DNA of 64,000 bases from Pseudanabaena frigida (GCA_003242085.1 QBML01000011.1:62001-126000); one strand, 5' to 3'; shown: positions 10,870 to 21,105, numbered from the stretch's first letter. The notes: generated by a model from the letters alone, not told the origin. Program-made: numbers and translations.

Positions 10870-12123
10870 CTAAGAATCAAGAGCGATCGCTTTATCAATT
10901 GCTAGTTTCTCATTTAGGCGTATTTGATAAGCATGTAACTCTTTAGGTTTGATGCCGCTAATAATGCAAAAACTATCAGCATCAATCCCACGGGCTAACA
11001 TTTCAATACACCATGTATGTCGAGCTTGGTTGATCGTTAGCGGAGAACCATCGAGATTGCGATAGGGCTGTGTCCAGCGTTCCCAAATTTGCTCGATCTC
11101 TTCTAAAGATAGTGGTTTGCAATCGCCGCTGACGAACATAGTCTCAATATCGTCATTTTTTCGATCTTTCAGATCGTTCTTCAGATCGTTTTTGCGATTT
11201 TTGAGATAGACACTGAGAGGATTATTGGTTGCTGAGCCATAGCGATGACCGAGAATTTTTTGATTGATCGGCACCGATCTTGTATTACCAGTAGCGTCTT
11301 TAGTGCTTAAAATTCCGTGATTTGACTGAATTTGATAATCTTTTAAGCGTAGTCGTGTAATATCGATTGCTGAAATCCCTGCCCCAAATAGTAAATAAGC
11401 GATCGCATAGTCCTTGGCACCACATTTTTTTGCTTGCAAAAGAATTTCGCGAACAGTCTCCGCAGGGATATCGATAATTGGTTGGGCTTGAGTCAGCGGA
11501 CTAACATCTTGGACAAACATATCAACGAGAGTACTTATAAACTCATCGCGATCGCTCCAGATCGCTTGGACATCACTTGTTAAGGTGATCACGGCATAGC
11601 CCAAGATGCACGTATTTAACAAGTTAGCCAATTTGATGGGTGGCAAAGAATATTGCAATCGCGAATTTACCAACACATCATGGATCGCTGTCGCGATTGT
11701 TTGATTGACTTGATTAATTCCTTGGGCAAGCGCTTGACGGCTTTCTAGCGGATATTGTCCCGCTTCGCCAACCAGCGATCGCATCAATTCAGGGACACTT
11801 TCGAGTGCCCGTAAAGAACTCTGGATGTAATATTTCAGAAATCTGCGTAGATCGCTCTGGGTAGACATATCAGACACCATGAATGACTCTCCCACTTGAG
11901 CCAACACCAAATATTTTTGCAGACATTCCTGCAATACCGCTAACAATAAACCATGTTTATTGCCAAAATGTCGAAATAATGTTACTTCATTGACCTGTGC
12001 GAAGTCCGCAATTTGGCGTGTGGTTGTCTCGGTGATTCCTTTGCTAGCAAACAACTCTAGGGCTGTGTTGACAATACGCTGACGAGTAGGAATTCGAGAT
12101 ACAGACATGAGAGCATGTACCAT
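10870..12123 (-). CDS. TetR/AcrR-family regulator with C-terminal tyrosine-recombinase-like domain
   Basis: TetR HTH (RQRIVNTALELFASKGITETTTRQIADFAQVNEVTLFRHFGNKHGLL) plus integrase-like C-terminus (YAIAYLLFGAGISAIDITRLRLKDY, LTINQARHTWCIEMLARGIDADSFCIISGIKPKELHAY). Start at ATG 12123 or 12106-12108 is preferred over TTG 12138, which lies in an operator-like palindrome. Confidence 0.8.
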   Translation of the reverse strand: MVHALMSVSRIPTRQRIVNTALELFASKGITETTTRQIADFAQVNEVTLFRHFGNKHGLLLAVLQECLQKYLVLAQVGESFMVSDMSTQSDLRRFLKYYIQSSLRALESVPELMRSLVGEAGQYPLESRQALAQGINQVNQTIATAIHDVLVNSRLQYSLPPIKLANLLNTCILGYAVITLTSDVQAIWSDRDEFISTLVDMFVQDVSPLTQAQPIIDIPAETVREILLQAKKCGAKDYAIAYLLFGAGISAIDITRLRLKDYQIQSNHGILSTKDATGNTRSVPINQKILGHRYGSATNNPLSVYLKNRKNDLKNDLKDRKNDDIETMFVSGDCKPLSLEEIEQIWERWTQPYRNLDGSPLTINQARHTWCIEMLARGIDADSFCIISGIKPKELHAYQIRLNEKLAIDKAIALDS

Positions 12124-12133
12124 TGAGATGATT

Positions 12134-12201
12134 TGCAAGTGCTACTTGCATTATTGCTTAAAAAACAGTTAGACTTAACATAACTGTAAGTGATACTTGC
12201 A
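12134..12201. promoter_or_regulatory. Two operator-like near-palindromes TGCAAGTGCTACTTGCA (12134-12150) and TGTAAGTGATACTTGCA (12185-12201)
   Basis: 17-bp sites with 7-nt arms, 51 bp centre to centre, in the TetR/desC divergent gap. Confidence 0.7.
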
Positions 12202-12231
12202 TCTCCTCACCACCCCTTAAGTTGTTATTTC

Positions 12232-13098
12232 ATGACCGCCACTACTGAAGCCATCTCAAAAGAAAAAAATCTGAACTGGACAAATGTTGCCTTCTTCAGT
12301 GCTTTTCATCTCGCTGCCCTCGCTGCGCCTTTTTACTTCTCATGGCAAGCTGTAATTCTTACAGTTTTCTTGCATTGGTTATTTGGCAGTATTGGCATCA
12401 CCTTAGGATATCACCGATTACTCAGCCATCGTAGCTTTCAAGTGCCTCAGTGGTTGGAATACATTATTGCCACAATTGGTGCCTTAGCCCTGCAAGGTGG
12501 TCCAGTATTTTGGGTGGGCGGACATCGTCAGCATCACGGTTTTACAGAAGATAATCAGAAAGATCCCTACTCGGCAAACAAGGGTTTTTGGTGGAGCCAC
12601 ATGATGTGGATCATGTACTCTAAGCCCGAGCATTTTCAGCGCTCCAACTACTGTAAGTTTGCACCCGATCTTGCCAACGATCCTTACTACAAGTTTTTAG
12701 ATGTTTACTTCCTACTATTGCAAGTGCCACTCGCAATATTACTTTATGTAATTGGCGAAACTGCATTCTCTGGTCTGGGGATGTCTTTCTTGGTTTACGG
12801 TATGGCAGTTCGCTCCGTAGCTCTTTGGCATAGTACTTGGTTGATTAACTCGGCTTGCCACAAATGGGGTTACAAGAATTTTGCTGAGACTCCCGATCAT
12901 TCTACAAACCTTTGGTGGGCAGCAATTTTGACCTATGGTGAAGGCTGGCACAACAATCACCACGCTTTTCCGAAGTCGGCACGTTCTGGCTTGAAATGGT
13001 GGGAAATCGATCCAACTTGGGGAGTGATCAATTTACTTCAGTCTCTTGGCTTAGCAAAGAAGGTTTACTTGGCTGAACCTTGGCAGCCCAGCAAGTAA
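12232..13098 (+). CDS. desC: Acyl-lipid/acyl-CoA delta-9 desaturase
   Basis: His boxes HRLLSHR, HRQHH, HNNHH. Start at 12232 (MTATTEAISKEKN) preferred over GTG 12190, which overlaps the palindrome. Confidence 0.93.
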   Translation: MTATTEAISKEKNLNWTNVAFFSAFHLAALAAPFYFSWQAVILTVFLHWLFGSIGITLGYHRLLSHRSFQVPQWLEYIIATIGALALQGGPVFWVGGHRQHHGFTEDNQKDPYSANKGFWWSHMMWIMYSKPEHFQRSNYCKFAPDLANDPYYKFLDVYFLLLQVPLAILLYVIGETAFSGLGMSFLVYGMAVRSVALWHSTWLINSACHKWGYKNFAETPDHSTNLWWAAILTYGEGWHNNHHAFPKSARSGLKWWEIDPTWGVINLLQSLGLAKKVYLAEPWQPSK

Positions 13099-13101
13099 GC
13101 G

Positions 13102-13148
13102 ATCGAAAAAGAAAAAAGGGCGCTTTGCGCCCTTTTTTCTTTTTCGAT
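13102..13148. terminator. Hairpin terminator after desC
   Basis: ATCGAAAAAGAAAAAAGGGCGC TTTG CGCCCTTTTTTCTTTTTCGAT. Confidence 0.75.
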
Positions 13149-13216
13149 TATGTGTAGCAAAAATGGATACATTGACGGGATCGGCAATGTGTCAGCCTGT
13201 CTGGATAGATTAGTAA

Positions 13217-13714
13217 ATGCGGGAAATCAAGCATATGGATAATCGCCACATTCGCTTTAGCGATCGCCACGAAGAAGTCGATTTAGAACAGTTGCAAGGA
13301 TTATTGCGAATTGGGGCATTTTGGGCAAAGGATCGAACCTTGGCAGGATTAGCGATCGCCATTTCTAACTCCAAACCAGTTGTGACTGTGTGGGATGGCG
13401 ATCGATTGATTGGACATGCACGCGCTACTAGTGATGGCATTTACCGAGCCACAATCTGGGATGTCGTGATCGATCCAGACTATCGAGGCGCAGGTTTAGG
13501 TCGGAAGTTAGTACAAACAGTACTAGCCCATCCCAATGTTTGCGATGTCGAACGCGTTTATTTAATGACTACTCACCAGCAAAAGTTTTACGAACAGATT
13601 GGCTTTGAGCAAAATTCTTCAAACACATTAATTTTATTCAATAGTGAATTTAATCGCGATCGCCAACTTAAGACTTCTGAGCTCACTCAATCAACAATTC
13701 CCTCATCAAATTAG
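13217..13714 (+). CDS. GNAT family N-acetyltransferase
   Basis: IWDVVIDPDYRGAGLGRKLVQTVL acetyl-CoA-binding motif. Confidence 0.88.
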   Translation: MREIKHMDNRHIRFSDRHEEVDLEQLQGLLRIGAFWAKDRTLAGLAIAISNSKPVVTVWDGDRLIGHARATSDGIYRATIWDVVIDPDYRGAGLGRKLVQTVLAHPNVCDVERVYLMTTHQQKFYEQIGFEQNSSNTLILFNSEFNRDRQLKTSELTQSTIPSSN

Positions 13715-13925
13715 AGATTAAAACCAAGCTAGAATTGACTGTATTCCAATATCCTTCTTTTTTCTTCTGGTTTTTAAATTTTTTAAATATTGAGAAAGTG
13801 ATTATGAGATGCTGACAATAGTATTTGGAAATACTTTCAAACACTTAAACATATGTAAATATGTACGATAAGTAAGTGAAATATATATTTCTTTCTCTCT
13901 ATCCAATTTTGTTTGGTGGGAGTCC

Positions 13926-14597
13926 ATGGTAGAAACATCATATCAAGGTCAAAAACGCACAAGAAGCGATTTTGAGCGCCAACTGCACCGCCTAGAGCAA
14001 GACTCTCTGAGAATGGGGGCTCTTGTTGAAAACTCATTTCTCCTAGCTCATGCAGCTCTATTTGAAAGAGACCTTGAGTCAGCTACTCGTATTGATGCCC
14101 AAGACAGACAAGTCGATCTGATTTATCGCCAAATTGAAATGGATTGCATTAACTTAATCGCCTTACAATCTCCTGTTGCTCGCGATCTCAGATTATTAAG
14201 TGCGTTGATGCAATTAATTCGTGATATTGAAAGAATTGGCGACTATGCCGAAAATCTTGGGGAAATTGCTATTAAACTTTTCCCGTATCCCCCATCACCT
14301 TATCTTGGTGAATTACAGGTTATGTCTAATCGTTGTCGAGCCATGCTTGCTATGAGCTTAGAAGCGCTAGCTAATCTTGACGAAAATATTGGCTTACAAA
14401 TCAAAGCTAAAGATGATGCAGTGGACGATGATTACAAACAGATCTATAAATTACTGACTTCACAACGTCTATTTGGTGAAGCAATGGAGCCTGTAATGCT
14501 TATGGTATTGGCAATTCATCATTTGGAGCGTATGGCAGATCACGCAACTAATGTTGGTTTACGAGTTGCCTATATTGTTACTGGTAAGCTTGGCTAA
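13926..14597 (+). CDS. phoU: Phosphate signalling complex protein PhoU
   Basis: PhoU repeats (DLRLLSALMQLIRDIERIGDYAENL, IHHLERMADHATNVG). Confidence 0.93.
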   Translation: MVETSYQGQKRTRSDFERQLHRLEQDSLRMGALVENSFLLAHAALFERDLESATRIDAQDRQVDLIYRQIEMDCINLIALQSPVARDLRLLSALMQLIRDIERIGDYAENLGEIAIKLFPYPPSPYLGELQVMSNRCRAMLAMSLEALANLDENIGLQIKAKDDAVDDDYKQIYKLLTSQRLFGEAMEPVMLMVLAIHHLERMADHATNVGLRVAYIVTGKLG

Positions 14598-14600
14598 GCA

Positions 14601-14712
14601 TAGCAACGCAAGAGATAGCTAGGACAAATCAAACCCCAAATAAATAGAGGCGGCGCTTTGCGCCGCCTCTATTTATTTGGGGTTTATGTTCTAAGCAAAA
14701 CTTGCATTGCTA
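14601..14712. repeat. MITE-like inverted-repeat element, TIR TAGCAACGCAAG/CTTGCATTGCTA, core hairpin 14631-14685
   Basis: Outer 12-bp inverted repeat with one mismatch and a perfect inner hairpin. Confidence 0.8.
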
Positions 14713-14827
14713 TATAGTTTTAAAAATAATCTGGGCTTAAGTAATCGTATAGCGCTATAGCAGGGTAATCTAAGGTAAGTGCTTTAAAGCACATTGGAAT
14801 TTATGTGGGAAAGTTTTAAGGATTGAA

Positions 14828-15661
14828 ATGAAGTCATATTTGGCGGCTGCCGTACAAATGACCAGTGTCTCGGATGTAGACAAAAATCTTGCTCAAGCAG
14901 AAGATTTGATCCAACTGGCAGTGAATCGAGGTGCAGAATTAGTTTGTCTACCTGAAAACTTTTCGTTTTTAGGCGACGAGAGTGAAAAGACAAAACTTTC
15001 TACGGAAATTTCAGAAAAGAGCGAAAAATTCCTGATCAAGATTGCTCAACGCTATCAAATTCTGTTACTCGGAGGTGGTTTTCCTGTACCAGTACCTACT
15101 CCCAGTAATTCATCGGCAATCAAGATGTATAACACAGCTTTGTTGATTGGCCGTGAAGGTGAAGAGCTAGCTCGCTACCAAAAAATGCATCTATTTGATG
15201 TAAATCTTCCCGATGGTAATACCTATCACGAGTCGGCAACCATTTTGGCAGGATCAGAGGCTCCACCTGTATACCATTCTGAAAAGTATGGAAATTTAGG
15301 CTTGTCAGTTTGCTATGACGTAAGATTCCCTGAGTTATATCGGCATTTGTCCCAAAATGGCGCAAATGTTTTGTTTGTTCCCGCAGCCTTTACCGCCTTT
15401 ACAGGTAAAGATCATTGGCAAGTTTTACTGCAAGCTAGAGCGATTGAAAATACTAGCTATGTGATCGCGCCTGCCCAAGTAGGAATGCATACACCGCGCC
15501 GTCAGTCCCATGGTCATGCCATGATCGTCGATCCTTGGGGGATTGTCCTCGCTGATGCAGGCGATCGCACAGGCGTGGCGATCGCTGAAATCCAACCATC
15601 ACGCATCGATCAAATTCGCCGCCAGATGCCTTGTCTGCAACATCGCACTTTTTCTTGCTAA
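14828..15661 (+). CDS. Carbon-nitrogen hydrolase (Nit1/omega-amidase-like)
   Basis: CLPENF, KMHLFDV, SVCYDVRFPELYR give the Glu-Lys-Cys triad. Confidence 0.92.
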   Translation: MKSYLAAAVQMTSVSDVDKNLAQAEDLIQLAVNRGAELVCLPENFSFLGDESEKTKLSTEISEKSEKFLIKIAQRYQILLLGGGFPVPVPTPSNSSAIKMYNTALLIGREGEELARYQKMHLFDVNLPDGNTYHESATILAGSEAPPVYHSEKYGNLGLSVCYDVRFPELYRHLSQNGANVLFVPAAFTAFTGKDHWQVLLQARAIENTSYVIAPAQVGMHTPRRQSHGHAMIVDPWGIVLADAGDRTGVAIAEIQPSRIDQIRRQMPCLQHRTFSC

Positions 15662-15663
15662 AA

Positions 15664-15710
15664 CTCAAAAAGAAGAAGGGGGCGCTTAGCGTCCCCTTCT
15701 TCTTTTTGAG
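15664..15710. terminator. Hairpin terminator
   Basis: CTCAAAAAGAAGAAGGGGGCGCTTAGCGTCCCCTTCTTCTTTTTGAG. Confidence 0.7.
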
Positions 15711-15780
15711 CTTATAATTTGATAATCAACAGATCGCATCTTTTCTTGGTTTTTTAAGTTCCTTTCTAGCACGAGCAGTT

Positions 15781-16956
15781 ATGCAATCCTTTCCTGTGCT
15801 TGGTAATACGATACGTCCCCTCCAACATCGAGATTTGGAGTTTATCCAAAGATTTGCTTCACCTAGCGATCTTGCCCAAATTGCAGTCAGTGACCTTAGC
15901 GGTTGTCGCAGTCGTCAAAAAATTAGTTTGCATCAGTTAGCTAGTTGGTTGCCTGCTCCAGTTCAAACCCTACTCAAGCCTTACGTACGGGCCTATGTTT
16001 CTGAATTCAACGGCATCATTCAAGGTTTTATAAGAGTTTCGCCTTTTAACAACAACAGCAGCACTTGGCAGATCGATCGCGTTGTTGTCTTACCTGAAGC
16101 CCAAAATGGACAGCACAATGTCGGCACACAACTGATCCGCTATTGCTTAGAGTCCTGTTTGGAAGCGCGGACATGGGTATTACAAGTTGACATCAATCAA
16201 AAGGATACGATCGCCCTTTACCGTCAAAACGGATTTCAACCCCTTGCTCAATTTACTGACTGGGAAATTGGTACTGAGCGTCTGAATGAACTAGCTCAGC
16301 ATTCTCCAGATCTACCAAATTTAATGCCCGTCAGTAATGCTGATGCTAGCTTGCTCTATCAACTTGATACAGCCGCAATGCCTCCGCAAATTCGCCAAGT
16401 TTACGACCTGAATATCGATGATTTTCGGACAAAGACAGTTGATAAGCTCGTTAACCACGGATCGTTGCTGATCAATCATTTACAAGATGTATCAGGCTAC
16501 GTCTACGAACCACAGCGTAAAGCTGCAATTGGCTACTTTTACTTGCTATTACAGCGTCCTACGGTCAATCAGCCAGACGAAAAGCTAGTTCATCATTGTC
16601 AGCTTACAGTTCATCCTGCTTACACTTGGCTCTATCCAGAACTGACTTCACAAATTGCTCGGATTGTGATTAAACAATCTCCTGAGAAATCTCCTAATAC
16701 GATCAGTTTGCAGCTATCATCCGCAGACTACCAACCCGAACGCGAAGATTATTTAGAAGGTATTCAGGCTCACCGTCAAGGCCATTCTTTACTGATGGCA
16801 CGATCTGTATGGCACAAAATTCGCGAGACTAAGCCTGTCCTTGATGGCTTACAACTTTCGCGGATGTTGTCCAGTTTGCAACCCAATCAAAAGCCGATCC
16901 CAGGCAGAATTGAGACGCTGAATCAACATCAACATACTGATGAATCACTTCAGTAA
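15781..16956 (+). CDS. GNAT family N-acetyltransferase
   Basis: IDRVVVLPEAQNGQHNVGTQLIRYCLES..LYRQNGFQPLAQF. Confidence 0.7.
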   Translation: MQSFPVLGNTIRPLQHRDLEFIQRFASPSDLAQIAVSDLSGCRSRQKISLHQLASWLPAPVQTLLKPYVRAYVSEFNGIIQGFIRVSPFNNNSSTWQIDRVVVLPEAQNGQHNVGTQLIRYCLESCLEARTWVLQVDINQKDTIALYRQNGFQPLAQFTDWEIGTERLNELAQHSPDLPNLMPVSNADASLLYQLDTAAMPPQIRQVYDLNIDDFRTKTVDKLVNHGSLLINHLQDVSGYVYEPQRKAAIGYFYLLLQRPTVNQPDEKLVHHCQLTVHPAYTWLYPELTSQIARIVIKQSPEKSPNTISLQLSSADYQPEREDYLEGIQAHRQGHSLLMARSVWHKIRETKPVLDGLQLSRMLSSLQPNQKPIPGRIETLNQHQHTDESLQ

Positions 16957-17164
16957 TTGCTTTATATTGAGGAGCAATCCTTAGGTTTTGATTGACTGTA
17001 ATATTCAAAACCAAAAGATTGTTTTTGATAATGAGAATTGCGCTACTAAATTATGGTTAAGCAACCTAATTTTGGTTTAATTTATACAAAATCCCGATCC
17101 ACAAGATCGCTAGGATTAGATACTGGACATTTAGGCATTGGATGCACCTTTAAAAAGCTTGACT

Positions 17165-19753
17165 ATGAAAATTCTCAAAATCCAGACATTACGTGGTTCA
17201 AACTATTGGAGTATTCAACGACATCAACTTGTAGTTGTGCGCTTAGATTTGGAGGATTTTCAATTACAGCGTGCTAGCTTTTATCAAAACCTATGCAAAG
17301 TGTTGCCTAGCTTAGCGGGTAACGATCTAGCTCAACGCACGGATATTAGTGATGCAGACTTCTTAGCTGAGGTTATTAAAGATATTGCGATCGCCCTGCA
17401 AGGCTATATCGGGATGAAGGTGGATTTTGGAGCAATCAGACCCACCGTTGAGCATAATATTTATCAAGTTGTATTTGAATATCAGACTGAGCAAGCTGGT
17501 CGTTATGCTGCAAGAGCGGCTGTGCGGATTTGCACTAGTATTTTGGCTACAGGAACCTATGCCACTACTGAACTGCAAGAAGATCTCAAGGATTTAAGAG
17601 ATATTCGTCTTGATGGACAGCTAGGTCCAAGTACTGAGTCAATCGTTGCCGAAGCTAAAGCTCAAAAGATTCCTTGGTTAGAACTTGGTAGCCGCGCCAT
17701 GATTCAGCTTGGGTATGGCGTGCATCAGAGCCGTATTCAAGCAACTTTATCAAACAAAACAGGCATTCTAGCCGTGGAGCTAGCTTGCGATAAGGAGGGG
17801 ACAAAGCAAATTTTACGAGATTCAGGCGTACCAGTACCGAGGGGAACAACAATCCGATCGCCGAAATATTTGGAAGATGCAATTACTGAAGTTGGCGGCT
17901 TCCCAATTGTGATTAAGCCTTTAAATGGTAATCACGGACGTGGGATCACCATTGATGTGAGAACTGTCAAAGAGGCGATCGCCGCCTTTGATATGGCACA
18001 AGAAGTATCTGAAGAAGTAATTATTGAAAGATTTCATACTGGGCGAGATCACCGCGTACTAGTAATCAATGGCAAATTTGTTGCTGTTGCCGAGCGCGTT
18101 CCTGCAAATGTCACCGCCGATGGAGTATCCACGATTTCGCAGCTAATTGAAATTACCAACCAAGATCCGCGCCGAGGCGATGGTCATGACAATGTGTTGA
18201 CTCGCATCGAAATCGATCGCACCAGCATTGATATCTTAGCCAGACAAGGATATACCCTAGACTCAGTACCGCCGAAAGGACAAATCTGCTATCTCAAGGC
18301 AACTGCAAACTTAAGTACTGGTGGTGTATCAGTCGATCGTACTGATGAGATTCACCCTGAAAATATCTGGTTGGCCGAGCGAGTTGCCAGAATTATTGGT
18401 CTGGATATTGCGGGTATTGATGTTGTTACTGAAGATATCTCCTTACCTGTGCGCCAAACTGATGGTGCGATCGTTGAGGTAAATGCTGCTCCTGGATTCA
18501 GAATGCACACTGCTCCAAGTATCGGCACTCCCCGCAATGTCGCCGCACCTGTAATCGACATGCTATTCCCGCCAGGATCGCCCACCCGCGTGCCAATTGT
18601 GGCAATTACGGGGACAAATGGCAAAACCACAACTACTCGCCTCATCGCTCACATTTTTAAGCAGACAGGTAAAAGAGTTGGCTACACCACCACTGACGGT
18701 ATTTATATCGGCGAATGTTTAGTTGAGAAAGGAGACACTACGGGCCCCTATAGCGCTCAGGTAATTCTGCGCGATCCTACTGTTGAAGTTGCCATTTTAG
18801 AGACTGCAAGAGGCGGTATTTTGCGATCGGGCTTGGGTTTTGATGGTAGTGATGTGGGTGTGGTGATGAACGTGCAAGCCGATCACCTTGGTATTGGCGA
18901 CATTGACACAATTGAAGATTTAGCTCGACTTAAGAGTGTAGTTGTTAGAACAACCTTACCCAGCGGCTATGCAGTCCTCAATGCTGACGATCCTCTAGTG
19001 GTAGCAATGGCACAAGAGGTTGAAGCGCAAGTTGCCTATTTCAGCATGAATCCTGATAGTCCTCTGATTAAGTCACACGTCGAACAAGGTGGACTAGCAG
19101 CAGTCTATGAAGACGGCTATTTAACTATTTTGAAAAGCGATTGGAAACTGCGAATAGAAGAGGCAGTTAATGTGCCTGTGACTCTTGGTGGTCGGGCTGC
19201 GTTTAATATTCAAAATGCTCTAGCGGCGAGTCTGGCGGCTTTCTCTCAAGATGTGCAGATCGAGCAAATTCGCCAAGGTTTAGCGACCTTCGTGGCTTCT
19301 AGCGCACAAACCCCAGGTCGGATGAATTTGTTTGATTTGGGCAAGTATCACGCGCTGGTTGATTATGCTCACAATCCTGCGGGATTTAAGGCGATCGCTG
19401 ATTTTATCCAGAAATGGGAAGGCGAAGCGATCGGCGTGATTGGTGCACCTGGCGATCGCCGCGATGAGGATATCATCGAGCTAGGACAATTGGCAGCAAA
19501 TATGTTTAGTCGTGTTTTTATCAAAGAGGATAAAGATTTACGCGGACGTGCCCCTCGCGTCGTTGCCGACCTATTGCGTCAGGGCATTGAAGAGGTAAAT
19601 AGCAATATTCCTTGCATTACAATTCTTGATGAAGCAGAAGCACTCACAGCCGCCTTGGATATTGCCCCTCAAAGTAGTTTAGTTGTGGTATTTCCTGACA
19701 AAGTGGATCTCGCTATTGGTATCATTGAATCGCGAAAGTCCAAAATGTCGTAA
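17165..19753 (+). CDS. cphA: Cyanophycin synthetase
   Basis: N-terminal MKILKIQTLRGSNYWSIQRHQLVVVRLDLEDF; ATP-grasp plus Mur-ligase-like region (VAITGTNGKTTTTRLIAHI, LVDYAHNPAGF). Confidence 0.97.
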   Translation: MKILKIQTLRGSNYWSIQRHQLVVVRLDLEDFQLQRASFYQNLCKVLPSLAGNDLAQRTDISDADFLAEVIKDIAIALQGYIGMKVDFGAIRPTVEHNIYQVVFEYQTEQAGRYAARAAVRICTSILATGTYATTELQEDLKDLRDIRLDGQLGPSTESIVAEAKAQKIPWLELGSRAMIQLGYGVHQSRIQATLSNKTGILAVELACDKEGTKQILRDSGVPVPRGTTIRSPKYLEDAITEVGGFPIVIKPLNGNHGRGITIDVRTVKEAIAAFDMAQEVSEEVIIERFHTGRDHRVLVINGKFVAVAERVPANVTADGVSTISQLIEITNQDPRRGDGHDNVLTRIEIDRTSIDILARQGYTLDSVPPKGQICYLKATANLSTGGVSVDRTDEIHPENIWLAERVARIIGLDIAGIDVVTEDISLPVRQTDGAIVEVNAAPGFRMHTAPSIGTPRNVAAPVIDMLFPPGSPTRVPIVAITGTNGKTTTTRLIAHIFKQTGKRVGYTTTDGIYIGECLVEKGDTTGPYSAQVILRDPTVEVAILETARGGILRSGLGFDGSDVGVVMNVQADHLGIGDIDTIEDLARLKSVVVRTTLPSGYAVLNADDPLVVAMAQEVEAQVAYFSMNPDSPLIKSHVEQGGLAAVYEDGYLTILKSDWKLRIEEAVNVPVTLGGRAAFNIQNALAASLAAFSQDVQIEQIRQGLATFVASSAQTPGRMNLFDLGKYHALVDYAHNPAGFKAIADFIQKWEGEAIGVIGAPGDRRDEDIIELGQLAANMFSRVFIKEDKDLRGRAPRVVADLLRQGIEEVNSNIPCITILDEAEALTAALDIAPQSSLVVVFPDKVDLAIGIIESRKSKMS

Positions 19754-19762
19754 AGTCCGCCT

Positions 19763-20740
19763 ATGCCGCGTGTAATTTGCCTTGGCGAAGTCTTAATCGA
19801 TCGAATTGCTGAAGATATTGGCGTATCTGATGACCAAGTTAGTTCTTGGCATTCATATCTTGGCGGAGCCCCAGCTAATGTTGCCTGTGGGCTAGCAAAA
19901 TTAGGAACCCCTGTAAGTCTAATCAGTTCTGTGGGGCAAGATGCCACTGGAGCTGATTTACTCAAGCAGTTGGGGGCAGCAGGTGTGGAAACCTCAGGCG
20001 TGCAAGTGCACCCTGAAGCTACCACGCGGGAAATATACGTAAATCGTGATGCTCAAGGCGATCGCAGTTTTCGTCGTTTTAATGGCGATGAGAAGACTGT
20101 ATTTGCAGACACCTTGATGTCTGCCGAGCATTTACCCGAACATTTATTTACCGATGCCAAATTTTTGGTGTTAGGTACATTGGGTTTAGCTAGTCCCCAG
20201 ACCTCTAGGGCGATCGGGCGAGCACTGAAGCTTGCCGAGCAGCATTTTGTGCGGGTTGTGGTCGATATCAATTGGCGAGCGATGTTCTGGAAAAATCCCG
20301 AACAAATACTTCATCTATTACCTGTTTTGATTAAATATGTAGATTTTGTCAAAATGACCGAAGAAGAAGCCAAACTGTTATTCCGATTAACTAGTCCCGC
20401 CGCGATCGCCCAAGCTTATAACCACCTTGAAGGCATCATTATTACTAATGGTGATAAAGGGTGCCGCTATTATTTAGGAGAGCGGCAGGGCAAACAGTCA
20501 GCTTTTCCTGTGTATTCAACCGATACAACTGGTGCGGGGGATGCATTTTTGGCAGCATTTATTCATAAGATTTATCACCGTCCGCTTACAAATTTGCTCG
20601 ATGCTCAGTTTGCTGAAAGCGCGATCGCCTATTCTTGTGCCGCAGGTGCTTTGTCTACATTAAATGTCGGGGCGATCTCTGGGCAACCAAGCGATCGGCA
20701 AATACGCGAATTTCTAGCTATGCGCGAGGCAAAACATTAG
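19763..20740 (+). CDS. PfkB-family carbohydrate kinase (fructokinase-like)
   Basis: GGAPANVACGLAKLG, DTTGAGDAFLAAF. Confidence 0.93.
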   Translation: MPRVICLGEVLIDRIAEDIGVSDDQVSSWHSYLGGAPANVACGLAKLGTPVSLISSVGQDATGADLLKQLGAAGVETSGVQVHPEATTREIYVNRDAQGDRSFRRFNGDEKTVFADTLMSAEHLPEHLFTDAKFLVLGTLGLASPQTSRAIGRALKLAEQHFVRVVVDINWRAMFWKNPEQILHLLPVLIKYVDFVKMTEEEAKLLFRLTSPAAIAQAYNHLEGIIITNGDKGCRYYLGERQGKQSAFPVYSTDTTGAGDAFLAAFIHKIYHRPLTNLLDAQFAESAIAYSCAAGALSTLNVGAISGQPSDRQIREFLAMREAKH

Positions 20741-20743
20741 CAA

Positions 20744-21052
20744 ATGCATTCTCTATCTTTTCCCACATGGATAATTCATATCTCAAGTGTCATAGAGTGG
20801 ACTTTAGCTATTTGGCTCATTTGGACATATAACAAGCAGTATCCACATCGTGGCTGGGGCGGCTTAGCATGGGCGATGTTTCCTGCTTTAGTTAGTGCCA
20901 TGTGTGCTGTAACTTGGCACTTTTTTGATAACGCAGCTTCGTTGGAATGGTTGGTCACTGTTCAAGCAGCATTGACTTTGATTGGCAATTGCACCTTAGC
21001 GATCGCCGCTTATTTTATTTGGAAAATATCGCGATCTCATTCCCAAGTCTAA
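20744..21052 (+). CDS. DUF2499 (Ycf49-like) membrane protein
   Basis: WIIHISSVIEWTLAIWLIWTY..MFPALVSAMCAVTWHFFDN. Confidence 0.75.
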   Translation: MHSLSFPTWIIHISSVIEWTLAIWLIWTYNKQYPHRGWGGLAWAMFPALVSAMCAVTWHFFDNAASLEWLVTVQAALTLIGNCTLAIAAYFIWKISRSHSQV

Positions 21053-21105
21053 TTCTTTAAATTTGTAAAAAAGCTAGCTGCCAAGAGCTAATTGTCAAAA
21101 TCTAT

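Noticed and set aside
11150-11205. Short tandem-like repeat in the TetR fusion (KNDLKNDLKDRKND)
   Set aside because: Small low-complexity insertion within the coding sequence; not evidence of a separate element.
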